This document shows positions 44,605-53,694 of a stretch of DNA of 64,000 nt, piece after piece. How positions within the stretch are numbered: the first letter of the stretch is position 1; the number at the start of each line of letters is the position of its first letter. The notes under the pieces are model-generated. The model saw only the letters and a program-made list of their open reading frames with translations, was not told the origin of the DNA and made no database searches. A program made the translations under genes and the position numbers. The stretch is from Enhydrobacter sp. (GTDB lineage: Bacteria; Pseudomonadota; Alphaproteobacteria; Reyranellales; Reyranellaceae), in NCBI RefSeq assembly GCF_030246845.1, contig NZ_CP126889.1, forward strand, positions 744,001 to 808,000, read 5' to 3'.

Positions 44605-45219
44605 ATGCCACTAGACAAGCCCAAGCACGCCTTCAGCCTTCCGAAGCTGCCCTATGCCGAGAATGCCCTCGAGCCGGTGATCTCCGCAAAGACCATTTCG
44701 TTTCACTACGGCAAGCACCACGCCGCCTACGTGAACAAGCTGAACGAGCTGATCGTCGGTACCGACTACGACGGCATGTCGCTCGCGGACATCGTGGCCA
44801 AGTCGGCGAAGAACGAGAAGGACAAGGCGGTCTTCAACAATGCCGGCCAGATCTGGAACCACAATTTCTACTGGGACAGCATGTCCCCGAAGGGCGGCGA
44901 GCCGTCCGGCAAGCTCAAGGATGCGCTGCAGTCGAGCTTCGGCGGCGTGAAGGAATTCAAGGATGCCTTCCAGAAGGCCGCGGTGGCGCAGTTCGGCAGC
45001 GGCTGGGCCTGGCTGGTGAAGGGCAAGGACGGCAAGCTCAAGATCACCACGACGTCCAACGCCGATACGCCGATCGCCCATGGCGAGACGCCGCTCCTCA
45101 CGGCCGATGTGTGGGAGCACGCCTACTATCTCGACTACCAGAACCGCCGCCCCGACCACGTGACCGCTTGGCTGGACAAGCTCGTGAACTGGTCGTTCGC
45201 CGAAAAGAACCTGGGCTGA
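44605..45219 (+). CDS. sodB: Superoxide dismutase [Fe]
   Basis: Cytoplasmic Fe-superoxide dismutase of 204 aa. Metal ligands are His34 (ISFHYGKHH), His86 (IWNHNFYW) and the Asp/His of DVWEHAYYLDY near the end. The Gln in NNAGQIWNHNFYW is in the place typical of Fe rather than Mn enzymes. ATG 44605 follows AGGGAG; longer in-frame starts would swallow the hairpin leader. Grouped with bfr and bfd as an iron/oxidative-stress cluster. Confidence 0.95.
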   Translation: MPLDKPKHAFSLPKLPYAENALEPVISAKTISFHYGKHHAAYVNKLNELIVGTDYDGMSLADIVAKSAKNEKDKAVFNNAGQIWNHNFYWDSMSPKGGEPSGKLKDALQSSFGGVKEFKDAFQKAAVAQFGSGWAWLVKGKDGKLKITTTSNADTPIAHGETPLLTADVWEHAYYLDYQNRRPDHVTAWLDKLVNWSFAEKNLG

Positions 45220-45234
45220 CGAAAGGAAGGCAAC

Positions 45235-45390
45235 ATGCTGGGCACTATCCTTCTGATCATTCTGATCCTCATATTGCTCGGCGCGTTGCCGACCTGGCCC
45301 TACAGCAGCGGCTGGGGCTACTATCCCAGCGGCGGCGTCGGGCTCATCCTGATCATCGTGATCATCCTGCTGCTGATGGGCCGCATCTAG
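45235..45390 (+). CDS. DUF3309 family mini membrane protein
   Basis: Protein of only 51 aa: a hydrophobic stretch (LGTILLIILILILLGALP), the motif TWPYSSGWGYYPSGG and a second helix ending LLLMGRI. This is the DUF3309 pattern, common in proteobacteria and often stress-linked, with no known activity. ATG follows GGAAGG and lies 15 nt after sodB, so it is probably co-transcribed with it. Confidence 0.85.
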   Translation: MLGTILLIILILILLGALPTWPYSSGWGYYPSGGVGLILIIVIILLLMGRI

Positions 45391-45407
45391 GCCCATCGGC
45401 AAGGCTA

Positions 45408-46484
45408 TCAGTAGCGAAACGTGACATTGATCGACGCGAACTGATCGAAGCGGTCGCGCTCGAAAAACGACGGCGTGCGCACGACCTGGGTGAACGAAAC
45501 CCGCACGCCGCGAAACAGCAGCGCCAGGCCCACCGTGCCCTCGGCGACGAAGGGCCGGTGCGTCACGTGCATGCTGTTGCCATCGGTATTGCCGTCGAGG
45601 AACATGTCGCGCGCCACGGCTGATCCGCTCACGCCAAAGAACAGATACCAGGCAAATCCCTTGCCGACGAAGCCTTCGGAACCGGGCAATGCGGGGCGCG
45701 CCCTCGGCGGTCCGAAGTCGGCCCGCAAGTCCTTGCCGACGCGCAGCAGGCCGCCGACACTGGCATAGGTCGAGACGTTTCCGACCGCGGCCCCGACGAT
45801 CGGCACGAGATCGTATTCGAGCTTCGGACGATCCAGGACAATGCCGTGTCCGGTGCGCCAGCGGCGTTCGAAGGTGAGGTCGAGCGTCGGTTCGTTGTGG
45901 AGCTGGTTGGCCCAGCCGTTGGCCGGACTGTCGTTGATCAGGCGATGAAAGTTGTTCTGCACGAACGCACCGCCGGCGGCGGGACCAACCAGTCCGAAAT
46001 CGAGCTGCAATGTGTCGAGTCGTACCGGATCGTCGGCCCCGCTCCGCGGATCGACGCGCTTGTAGGTCGACTGCAGGGCGACGCTCATATAGAGCCATGC
46101 CGCATACGGCCGGTCGTCGAAGATCGGGCGACTTGTCTCGGTGTCCTGCGGCGTGTAGAGGTTCTGGCCGAACGAGACGCCGACCCGCCGGGTAACCGAG
46201 TCGACCGGCCCTTCGCCGAAGAAGGTCGGCAAGGTGAGCATTCTCGCCCACCCGTCGGGCAGGTCCGACAGAGCCGGCGAGAGCCAACCGATGCGCACGC
46301 CGTTGGTGTAGTCTCGATCCGACTTGCCGACCAGATTGAAGAAATCGTTCTCGACCTGAAGCGTGAAGATGTTGCGCTGCTCGTCGGGATCGGGCGTCCT
46401 GTCAATCGGGACCGGTTGCCCGGCGGCCGCCGCGGTCATGCCCGCCGCCAGGAAGACAGCCGCCAGCGTTATGGTCTTGGGCAT
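45408..46484 (-). CDS. LpxR-like outer-membrane lipid A deacylase family protein
   Basis: Protein of 358 aa with a signal peptide (TLAAVFLAAGMTAAAAG) and an outer-membrane beta-barrel pattern ending in an aromatic residue (INVTFRY). Family motifs are VENDFFN (Asn46, Asp47) and SDRDYTNGVRIGW (Thr60), corresponding to the active-site and calcium-binding positions of LpxR, plus a conserved His in VQNNFHRLI. LpxR removes the 3'-acyloxyacyl chain of lipid A. Activity is likely but not certain for this distant member. Followed by an MFS gene on the same strand, separated by 48 nt. Confidence 0.8.
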   Translation of the reverse strand: MPKTITLAAVFLAAGMTAAAAGQPVPIDRTPDPDEQRNIFTLQVENDFFNLVGKSDRDYTNGVRIGWLSPALSDLPDGWARMLTLPTFFGEGPVDSVTRRVGVSFGQNLYTPQDTETSRPIFDDRPYAAWLYMSVALQSTYKRVDPRSGADDPVRLDTLQLDFGLVGPAAGGAFVQNNFHRLINDSPANGWANQLHNEPTLDLTFERRWRTGHGIVLDRPKLEYDLVPIVGAAVGNVSTYASVGGLLRVGKDLRADFGPPRARPALPGSEGFVGKGFAWYLFFGVSGSAVARDMFLDGNTDGNSMHVTHRPFVAEGTVGLALLFRGVRVSFTQVVRTPSFFERDRFDQFASINVTFRY

Positions 46485-46532
46485 GCTCCTCCTCGATCGT
46501 GGCAGGCCAACGCCGGGCGCGGCGCAAGGTTC

Positions 46533-47783
46533 CTATCGCTGGTTGGCGGCCGCCTGCGGATACCAGAGATGCTCGCGCCAATGGGCCGCGATCAGTAGCG
46601 TGAAGGCAATGCCGATGACGCTGTAAAGCGAGCCGGTCACCGCAAATCCGACATGCTCGATCAGGGGACCGCTCAGCAGCAGGCCGAGCGGAAGCCCGTA
46701 GACCGCGAGCATGCGCACGCCCATGACCCGTCCGCGAAAGGCAGGATCGGCCGTGCGCAGCAAGATCACCGCCATCGGCACCATGCAGAAGCTTTGCGCG
46801 ACACCGATCAGGATCAGCAGGATCTCGCCCCAGCGCGGCGTCTGGATCCACGAGAAGACGAGATTCAAGGCGAACCAGACCAGCGCGCAGGCGATCATCG
46901 TCCGGGCCGCTCGGATGCGCGCGCCGTGCATCGACAACAGAATCGAGCCCGACAGCGCTCCGATCGCGAAGCTTGCGATCAGCCAGCCGAGACCGGTCTG
47001 GTCGAGGCCGTAGATATCCTTGGCGACGTGCGCCAGCAGCGCATTGACCAGTGGAAAGGCCGCGAAGTTCATCAGGAAGGCAAGCAGAGTGGCGGCGCGA
47101 ACGTCAGGTGTCGACCAGACGTAGGCGAAGCCTTCCCTGAGGGCGCGGACCGGGGACAGCGGGATCGCCTGCTCGCCCAGCACCCGCAGCCGTCTGACGC
47201 CGACATTGAGCGACAGCAGGAAGCTCACGCCGTAGACTGCGCAGATTACCACATAGGCGATACCCGATCCCAGCGTGGCCATCAGCGTCGCGCCCGACAG
47301 GGCGCCCACCACGCGCGCCGAATCGGCCGTCATGCGCGATACGCTCATGGCCCGCATCAGGAGGTCCGCCGGCATGGTCTCGCCCACCAGGAGATTGCGC
47401 AATGTGATGTCCGACGGCCTGACGAGGCCCATGACCGCCGCAAGGAGGAAGACGGGAACGGGCGTGGCGAGCCGGCTCAGGAACAGCAGCATCAGGCAGA
47501 ACGCAACGCCTGCGTAGGTGATGCGCATCAGGCAAAGGACGTTGCGGTTGCCGATGCGATCTCCCGCCATCCCGAAGAAAGGCGACACCAGCGTGCCGAG
47601 GAACTGCAGGGAACCGAAGACCGCGAGCGCGGTGACCGAGCCGGTCGACACCAGGACGAACCAGCCGAGGATCACCCCTTCCATCTCGAACGCCCAGGAG
47701 GCGAGAAGATCGGCCGGCCACTGGAAACGGAAGCTGCGAATCTGGAAGGGTGCCAGTGCAGGAATACGCGCAAATACGGTCAA
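46533..47783 (-). CDS. MFS transporter (EntS-like)
   Basis: Permease of about 416 aa with 12 helices. The MFS loop motif appears as GMAGDRIGNRNVLCL after FLGTLVSPFF; other segments include PSDITLRNLLVGETMP, SFAIGALSGSILLS and DPAFRGRVMGVRML. The arrangement resembles EntS-type exporters. No ATG lies at the proper place: TTG 47783 is proposed, just before the FRFQWPADLLASWAFEMEG start of helix 1; the nearest GGAGG is 13 nt upstream, so the start is uncertain. Divergent from the radical SAM gene. Confidence 0.8.
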   Translation of the reverse strand: MTVFARIPALAPFQIRSFRFQWPADLLASWAFEMEGVILGWFVLVSTGSVTALAVFGSLQFLGTLVSPFFGMAGDRIGNRNVLCLMRITYAGVAFCLMLLFLSRLATPVPVFLLAAVMGLVRPSDITLRNLLVGETMPADLLMRAMSVSRMTADSARVVGALSGATLMATLGSGIAYVVICAVYGVSFLLSLNVGVRRLRVLGEQAIPLSPVRALREGFAYVWSTPDVRAATLLAFLMNFAAFPLVNALLAHVAKDIYGLDQTGLGWLIASFAIGALSGSILLSMHGARIRAARTMIACALVWFALNLVFSWIQTPRWGEILLILIGVAQSFCMVPMAVILLRTADPAFRGRVMGVRMLAVYGLPLGLLLSGPLIEHVGFAVTGSLYSVIGIAFTLLIAAHWREHLWYPQAAANQR

Positions 47784-48066
47784 CTTCGCTGGTTTTCCTC
47801 CTGCCACCGCCTTGAAAGGAAAGGCACTTCCACTGGCCGCAGGGTGTCTGCTCTTGCGATGGCACGCAACGGAAGAAACGCGGGTACAGGCCTTTCCCAC
47901 CCTTGTCGACGATGCAAATCGTCGGCATAAGACATTGACGGGGAATGCCTTTGTCTTGCCGGCTGGAAACATGTGCTGGCGGATGATGTCGCCCGGTGTG
48001 CGTTCGACAGACCGTCAGCGGGACGCCCGGACCGTACGCGGACTTTGCAGGGGGAGATCATCCGCG

Positions 48067-49875
48067 ATGGGCAGCTCGGCCAAGAAGACGTGCTTTCAGC
48101 TCATCCTGATCAAGCCGACTCACTACGACGACGACGGCTATCCGATCACGTGGCTCAAGTCCCATATTCCCTCCAACACGCTTGCCGCGCTTTATGGGCT
48201 CGGAGACGATTGCCGGCGCCGGCGGGTGCTGGGGCCCGATGTCGAGATTGTCCTCAAGCCGTTCGACGAGACCAATACGCGCGTACGGCCCGATCGTATC
48301 GTCCGCGATATCCGCCGCAGCGGCGGCAAGGGTCTGGTCTGCCTGGTCGGCGTCCAGAGCAACCAGTTCCCGCGAGCCGTCGACCTTGGACGGCAGTTCA
48401 TCGAGGCCGGCCTCCCGGTGGCGCTTGGCGGTTTCCACGCCGCAGGTTGCCTTTCGATGCTGCCGGTCGTGCCGCCGGAGATCCAGGCGGCCATGGACAT
48501 GGGCATCTCGATCTTCGCCGGCGAGGCGGAGGAAGGCCGACTCGACGCCATCCTGCAGGATGCATGGCACGATCGGCTGAAGCCGCTTTACAACCACATG
48601 GAGGATCTGCCGGGCATCGAAGGCGCCCCGACTCCCAGCCTGCCGCCCGCGGCCCTGGCCCGCAACGAGGGCCGCAGGTCGAGCTTCGACCTCGGCCGCG
48701 GCTGCCCCTTCCAGTGCTCGTTCTGCACCATCATCAACGTGCAGGGCCGCAAAAGCCGCTTCCGCAGCGCCGATGACCTCGAGGCCATCGTCCGCGAGAA
48801 CTACAGGCAAGGCATCACGTCGTTCTTCATCACCGACGACAACATGGCCCGCAATCGGCATTGGGAGGACTTTTTCGACCGGCTGATCGAGCTGAAGGAG
48901 AACGAAGGCATCCAGGTGTCCCTGATCATCCAGGTCGACACGCAGTGCCACCGCATCCCGAATTTCATCGCCAAGGCCCAGTGGGCCGGCGTCTATCGTG
49001 TCTTCATCGGCCTCGAGAACATCAACCCCGACAATCTGCTGGCAGCGAAGAAGCGGCAGAACAAGATCACCGACTATCGCAAGATGCTGCAGGCCTGGCA
49101 CGCAGTCGGAATCTCCACCTGGGCCGGCTATATCCTGGGCTTCCCCGGCGATACGCGGGAATCCGTGCTACGCGACATGGAGATCATCAAGAAGGAGTTG
49201 CCGCTCGACATCCTCGAGCTCTTCATCCTCACGCCGCTGCCGGGATCGGAAGACCACCAGAAACTGTGGAAACAGGGTGCCTGGATGGATTCCGACCTCA
49301 ACAAATACGACCTTCACCATCGCGTGGTGCACCATCCCAGGATGAGCGACGAGGAGTTCGACCGCACCTATCGCGATGCCTGGAAGGCCTATTACACGCC
49401 GGAGCACATCGAGACCGTGGCCCGCCGCCACGGCGCCATTCGCGGCCGCAATCCGGCGGAGCCGGCCCAGTTCATGACCATGTTCAAGATCATGTTCGAG
49501 GCCGAGGGCATCCATCCGCTGGAAGGCGGCATCGTGCGGATGAAGTATCGCCGCGACCGGCGCTACGGGCTGCCGATCGAGCCGATCGGGCTCTTCCATC
49601 TCAAGCTCGCCGCCGAGAGCTGGCGCAAGCTCAGGATCTACGCGCGGCTCGCCTGGCAGGGCTGGCGCATCGGCCAGAGAGTGAAGCACGACCCCAGGCG
49701 CCACGAATACACCGATCTCGCCCTCGAGCCGGTGGCCGAGGAGGAGATGGACAAGCTCGCGCTGTTCGCCGAGACCGCCGGCGGGGAGGCAGCGGTCGTC
49801 AAGAAACGCGGCGAGGATCTGGCGCGCGCCCGGGCTGCGGTCGCCCAGAACCAGAGGCTCGCCGCCGCCGAGTAG
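48067..49875 (+). CDS. B12-binding-like radical SAM protein
   Basis: Protein of 602 aa. An N-terminal Rossmann-like region (GLVCLVGVQSNQFPRAVDLG) is followed by the radical SAM motif GCPFQCSFC (Cys213, 217, 220) and a barrel (FFITDDNMARNRHWEDFFDR; RVFIGLENINPDNL; GYILGFPGDTRESVLRDMEI). The layout is that of class B (cobalamin-type) methyltransferases/cyclases, but the cobalamin His motif DxHxxG is not seen, so B12 binding is doubtful. ATG 48067 follows GGGGGA. Substrate unknown; the neighbours (MFS exporter, cyclase) do not reveal it. Confidence 0.82.
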   Translation: MGSSAKKTCFQLILIKPTHYDDDGYPITWLKSHIPSNTLAALYGLGDDCRRRRVLGPDVEIVLKPFDETNTRVRPDRIVRDIRRSGGKGLVCLVGVQSNQFPRAVDLGRQFIEAGLPVALGGFHAAGCLSMLPVVPPEIQAAMDMGISIFAGEAEEGRLDAILQDAWHDRLKPLYNHMEDLPGIEGAPTPSLPPAALARNEGRRSSFDLGRGCPFQCSFCTIINVQGRKSRFRSADDLEAIVRENYRQGITSFFITDDNMARNRHWEDFFDRLIELKENEGIQVSLIIQVDTQCHRIPNFIAKAQWAGVYRVFIGLENINPDNLLAAKKRQNKITDYRKMLQAWHAVGISTWAGYILGFPGDTRESVLRDMEIIKKELPLDILELFILTPLPGSEDHQKLWKQGAWMDSDLNKYDLHHRVVHHPRMSDEEFDRTYRDAWKAYYTPEHIETVARRHGAIRGRNPAEPAQFMTMFKIMFEAEGIHPLEGGIVRMKYRRDRRYGLPIEPIGLFHLKLAAESWRKLRIYARLAWQGWRIGQRVKHDPRRHEYTDLALEPVAEEEMDKLALFAETAGGEAAVVKKRGEDLARARAAVAQNQRLAAAE

Positions 49876-49878
49876 CGC

Positions 49879-49884
49879 TATACT
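49879..49884 (+). promoter_or_regulatory. -10-like TATACT giving a leaderless start
   Basis: TATACT lies 7 nt before the ATG at 49892 and 3 nt after the radical SAM stop; no Shine-Dalgarno. This implies a separate leaderless transcript for the cyclase, independent of the upstream gene. Confidence 0.42.
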
Positions 49885-49891
49885 TTCCGGC

Positions 49892-51097
49892 ATGGACGAA
49901 GAGGTCGTCGCCCGCGTCTACGCCGATCCGCTGGCCCGCTGGTTCGTCACCGAGGCGTACAAGATCGCCGATACCGGCGAGCTCGTCGCCGCATCGGGCG
50001 AGCAGCTCGTCAAGGCCGGCATCCCGCTCTGTCGCCTGGCCTATTTCCAGCGCACCCTGCACCCCGAGCTCGACGGCAAGGCCTACTTCTGGCGCCGCGG
50101 CCAGCCGGTGCAAGTCCAGAGCGCGGCCGCGGGCCTGGGGGACCGGCCGGAGTTCCGCGCCAGTCCGATAGCCATCGTCTACGACGAGCGCAAGACATTG
50201 CGCGTCCGGCTCGAGAGCGTCGAGCCTGAAGCCCCGGCGCTGCGCCAGTTCAAAGCCGAGGGCGGGACCGACTACGTTGCCCTGCCGCTCCTGTTCGGCA
50301 ATGGCCATGTCGACGGCCTCAGCGTGATGTCCGACAGGCCGGGAGGCTTCTCGACGGCCGACCTCGACCGCATGTTCCTGCTGCAGTTCGCCTTCACGCG
50401 CATCGTCGAGTCGCATTCGTTGCGCGATACCGCAACCTATCTGCTCGATGCCTATGTCGGCCGGGCCGCCGGCCGGCGCATCCTGGCCGGCGAGATCAAG
50501 CGCGGCAGCGGCCAGACGATCGAGGCGGTCCTTTGGTACTGCGACCTGCGCGGCTTCACACGCGCGTCGGACACCCTGCCGCGCGACACGGTCATCAACC
50601 TGCTCAACGACTACTTCGACGTCATGGGCAAGATCGTCACCGGCGTCGGCGGCGAGATCCTGAAGTTCATGGGCGATGGCATGCTGGGCATGTTTCCCGT
50701 GCCCAACCCGGACGAACGCGCCCGCGTGGCCCGCAACGTCATCCGCGCGGCGGGCTCGGTGGCCGACGCGATCACGGTGCTGAATGGCATCCGAGCGGCC
50801 GCCGACGAACCTGCCGTGCGCTTCGGCCTGGCATTGCACATCGGCGAGGTGATGTTCGGCAACATCGGCGCCAGCAACCGACTCGACTATACGGTGATCG
50901 GCCCCGCCGTGAACCACGCGGCGCGGCTGGAAAGGCTTTGCGCGCCGCTGGGCCGCCCTGTCGTTCTTTCCGGCGCGCTCGCGGAGCTGCTGCCGCCGCG
51001 GGACATCGAGCCGCTCGGAGCCCACACGCTGAAGGACATCGACGAGCCGCAGCCGATCTTCGGGCTGCGCGGCGCCGGCGGCTGGAGCCTGCCTTAG
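49892..51097 (+). CDS. Class III adenylate/guanylate cyclase with N-terminal sensor region
   Basis: Protein of 401 aa. Residues 1-200 form an unassigned GAF-like region (RASPIAIVYDERKTLRVRL; YVALPLLFGNGHVDGLSV); residues about 210-370 form the cyclase domain with both metal-binding residues intact, Asp218 (WYCDLRGFTRASD) and Asp262 (FMGDGMLGMF), plus YTVIGPAVNHAARLE. It is therefore likely active, in contrast to the homologue at 22574. Placed 16 nt after the radical SAM stop but with its own TATACT. Confidence 0.88.
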   Translation: MDEEVVARVYADPLARWFVTEAYKIADTGELVAASGEQLVKAGIPLCRLAYFQRTLHPELDGKAYFWRRGQPVQVQSAAAGLGDRPEFRASPIAIVYDERKTLRVRLESVEPEAPALRQFKAEGGTDYVALPLLFGNGHVDGLSVMSDRPGGFSTADLDRMFLLQFAFTRIVESHSLRDTATYLLDAYVGRAAGRRILAGEIKRGSGQTIEAVLWYCDLRGFTRASDTLPRDTVINLLNDYFDVMGKIVTGVGGEILKFMGDGMLGMFPVPNPDERARVARNVIRAAGSVADAITVLNGIRAAADEPAVRFGLALHIGEVMFGNIGASNRLDYTVIGPAVNHAARLERLCAPLGRPVVLSGALAELLPPRDIEPLGAHTLKDIDEPQPIFGLRGAGGWSLP

Positions 51098-51117
51098 CCT
51101 CCCGGCGCCGAATTCCG

Positions 51118-51993
51118 TCAGTGAAGGACCGGCGGCTTTACCTCGTCGAGGCCGTCGGCGAGGGTCGCGGAGATCGTCGTGCGGACCATGGTCCGCTCGT
51201 GGGCATAGTCCCAGGGACGACCGCGGTGAAGCATCGCCCGGTTGTCCCACATCACGGCATCACCCTGGCGCCATCTGTGGCTATAGACGAACTCGCGGCG
51301 GGTCGCCTCGTCGACGAGCTGCGCCAGGAGCTGGCGTGCATCGCGCTCGTCCATGCCGTCGATGGCATAGGCATGGCTCGCGACATAGAGTGCCCGCCGG
51401 TCGTTCACCGGATTGCGCCAGTTGAGCCGCCAGCGCACCGGCGGCAGCGCCCGGCGCTCGATCTCGGTCGCGAGGTCGGGATGGATCTGGTCGCGGCTGT
51501 TGGCATAGGAGTGAGTCGCGACCGCATCCTTGAGGCGCGCCTGCATGTCGCGCGGCAGTCGCTCCCAGGCGAGCCTCGTCGAGGTGAACTCGGTCTCGCC
51601 GCCGTCCTCCGGCAGCACGCGCGCCGTCAGGACCGACGCCAGCGCCGGCGTCTTCTTGAACGACGAATCGGTGTGCCACAGGGCATTGGCCTTGGCGACC
51701 AGAACCTGGCGATGATCGGGCGGGACCACCTTGCCGTTCGCCGTATTGGTGAGACGCGAATAGAACGTGTTCTGTCCCAGCGACGAGACCTTGGTCAGCT
51801 CGAGCGGCCCGAAGGCGCGGCTGAACGCCGCCTGGACGTCGTCGGCGACGGGCTGGTCGCGAAACACCAGCAACGAATGCTCCTCGAACGCCGACCGCAC
51901 TGCTCGGTAGGCGTCGGCGTCGGTGGCGACGTCGAGCAGGCCGATCCCCTTCACCTCCACGCCGAAGCCCGGTCCCAGCGGAACCAGTTCCAT
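51118..51993 (-). CDS. TauD/TfdA-family 2-oxoglutarate-dependent dioxygenase
   Basis: Non-haem Fe(II) dioxygenase of 291 aa. The facial triad is His107 and Asp109 (LWHTDSSF) and the distal His in AMLHRGRPWD; the 2-oxoglutarate Arg is in ERTMVRTT. Family members act on taurine, aryloxyacetates or carnitine-like compounds. The substrate pocket is not decidable. Divergent from NAD kinase and convergent with the cyclase gene. Confidence 0.9.
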   Translation of the reverse strand: MELVPLGPGFGVEVKGIGLLDVATDADAYRAVRSAFEEHSLLVFRDQPVADDVQAAFSRAFGPLELTKVSSLGQNTFYSRLTNTANGKVVPPDHRQVLVAKANALWHTDSSFKKTPALASVLTARVLPEDGGETEFTSTRLAWERLPRDMQARLKDAVATHSYANSRDQIHPDLATEIERRALPPVRWRLNWRNPVNDRRALYVASHAYAIDGMDERDARQLLAQLVDEATRREFVYSHRWRQGDAVMWDNRAMLHRGRPWDYAHERTMVRTTISATLADGLDEVKPPVLH

Positions 51994-52049
51994 CCTGTTC
52001 TCCTATGGCCAATCCGCCGGGATTTTATCGCAACCGAGATGCCTGCCGC

Positions 52050-52055
52050 TATAGT
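52050..52055 (+). promoter_or_regulatory. -10-like TATAGT upstream of NAD kinase
   Basis: TATAGT lies 32 nt upstream of the nadK ATG, preceded by GCCGC. Unlike the other cases in this window there is space for a short leader with GAGG. The -35 is not recognisable. Confidence 0.35.
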
Positions 52056-52087
52056 ACGGCCTCCGTTTCAAGCGTCGCCGAGGCCCG

Positions 52088-52870
52088 ATGTCCGCCCGTT
52101 CCAATTCCGCTCCGCGTCTGGCTTTCGTGGCAGCGTCGACGCCGGTTGCCCGCGCCGCGCGCGTGGCGCTCGAGAAGCGCTATGGCGGTGTGACGACCGC
52201 GCAGGCGGACATCATCGTGGCCCTGGGGGGCGACGGGCTGATGCTTCATACCCTCCATCGCAACATCCGGCGCCGGACCCCCATCTTCGGCATGAACCTG
52301 GGCACGGTGGGCTTCCTGCTGAACCAGTACCGGGCCGGCGGGCTGCTCGCGCGCCTGAAGGCCGCCCGACAGGTGACGCTCGTCCCCTTGCGCATGCTGG
52401 CGACCACGACGCGCGGCAAGCGTCACGAGGTGATCGCCATCAACGAGGTCTCGCTGCTGCGCTCGAGCCGGCAGACCGCGCGCATCGCGGTTTCGGTCGA
52501 TGGCCACATGCGTCTGCCCGACCTGCACTGCGACGGCGCGCTGGTGGCGACGCCGGCCGGATCGACCGCCTACAACCTTTCCGCCCACGGTCCGATCCTG
52601 CCCCTCGGCGCCGGCCTGCTGGCGCTGACGCCGATCAACGCCTTTCGGCCGCGGCGCTGGCGCGGTGCCCTGCTGCCGCATCACAGCAAGGTCGAGTTCA
52701 TCGTGCTCGATCCGCGCAAACGCCCCGTTGCCGCCGCCGCCGACTCGGTCGAGATCGCCGATGTCGTCAAGGTGACGGTGACCGAAGCCAACGACATCCC
52801 TCTCACCCTGCTGTTCGACCCCGAGCACGACCTCGAGGAACGCATCCTCAAGGAGCAGTTCGCGCCCTGA
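52088..52870 (+). CDS. nadK: NAD kinase
   Basis: Enzyme of 260 aa phosphorylating NAD to NADP. It has the diagnostic GGDG (47-50, [17 protein letters not shown]), the NE-type motif INEVSLLR and the glycine-rich [17 protein letters not shown] that places the nucleotide. Length and layout match the short alphaproteobacterial form. ATG 52088 follows GAGG. Essential function, apparently a single-gene unit. Confidence 0.94.
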   Translation: MSARSNSAPRLAFVAASTPVARAARVALEKRYGGVTTAQADIIVALGGDGLMLHTLHRNIRRRTPIFGMNLGTVGFLLNQYRAGGLLARLKAARQVTLVPLRMLATTTRGKRHEVIAINEVSLLRSSRQTARIAVSVDGHMRLPDLHCDGALVATPAGSTAYNLSAHGPILPLGAGLLALTPINAFRPRRWRGALLPHHSKVEFIVLDPRKRPVAAAADSVEIADVVKVTVTEANDIPLTLLFDPEHDLEERILKEQFAP

Positions 52871-52872
52871 GG

Positions 52873-53688
52873 CTAGGCGCGGAGCGTGATACCGCCATCC
52901 ACCACCAGCAGGTGGCCGTTCACGTAGGCCGCCTCGTCCGAGGCGAGGAACAGGGCGGCATTCGCGGTGTCCCAGCCCGTGCCCATTTTGCCCGTCGGCG
53001 AGGCACGGTCGCGGATGGCGATCATCTTGTCATAGGCCTGATTGTGATCCTTCTCGCCCCTGGCGTATTCCTCGGCCAGGAAGTCGATCATGGGCGTATG
53101 CATCAACCCCGGCAGGATCGCATTGCAGCGGATGCCCTTGCCCGCGTACTCCGAGGCGATGGCCATGGTGAGCGAGTTCACGGCGCCCTTGGAGGCATTG
53201 TAGGCCACATACGAGATGCCCTTGGGCGTGCGGATCGAGGCGATCGAGCTCACGTTGACGATCGCTCCCTTCCCCTGCTTCTCCATGATCGGTAGCACGT
53301 GCTTGGCGGTGAGGAAAAAGCTCGTCACGTTGACATCGAACACCCTGTGCCACTCGTCCTCGGAGAGCTGGACCGGTCCGCCGGTCGAGCCGATGCCGAC
53401 ATTGTTGTCGAGGATATCGACCCGGCCCCACCTGGCCGTGCAGGCGTCCACCATCGCCTTCACCTGGCCATTGTTCGACGCGTCGCATTCGAAGGCCGCC
53501 GCGTCGCCGCCCTCCTTCGCGATCAGCCCGACGGTCTCCTCCGCAGCGGCCCGCTTGCGGTCGACACAGAAGACCTTCGCCCCTTCGCGCGCGAAGGTGA
53601 CCGCGGTGCACTTGCCGTTGCCCCAGCCCGGGCCGCTCGAGCCCGCGCCCACCACGATCGCCACCCTGTCCTTCAATCTGCCGGCCAT
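52873..53688 (-). CDS. SDR-family oxidoreductase
   Basis: Short-chain dehydrogenase of 271 aa. The coenzyme loop is VVGAGSSGPGWGNG, longer than the classical TGxxxGxG; DNNVG replaces the usual NNAG; the active site is Ser (NVSSIAS), Tyr-x3-Lys (YNASKGAV). Likely NAD(H)-dependent because an Asp ends strand 2 (VFCVDRKR). Ends 2 nt from the convergent NAD kinase stop. Substrate unknown. Confidence 0.9.
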   Translation of the reverse strand: MAGRLKDRVAIVVGAGSSGPGWGNGKCTAVTFAREGAKVFCVDRKRAAAEETVGLIAKEGGDAAAFECDASNNGQVKAMVDACTARWGRVDILDNNVGIGSTGGPVQLSEDEWHRVFDVNVTSFFLTAKHVLPIMEKQGKGAIVNVSSIASIRTPKGISYVAYNASKGAVNSLTMAIASEYAGKGIRCNAILPGLMHTPMIDFLAEEYARGEKDHNQAYDKMIAIRDRASPTGKMGTGWDTANAALFLASDEAAYVNGHLLVVDGGITLRA

Positions 53689-53694
53689 GTCGTT

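Noticed and set aside
50533..53295. 920-codon open frame spanning the cyclase, TauD and NAD kinase regions
   Set aside because: Runs across three recognised genes in another frame or strand and has no family pattern.
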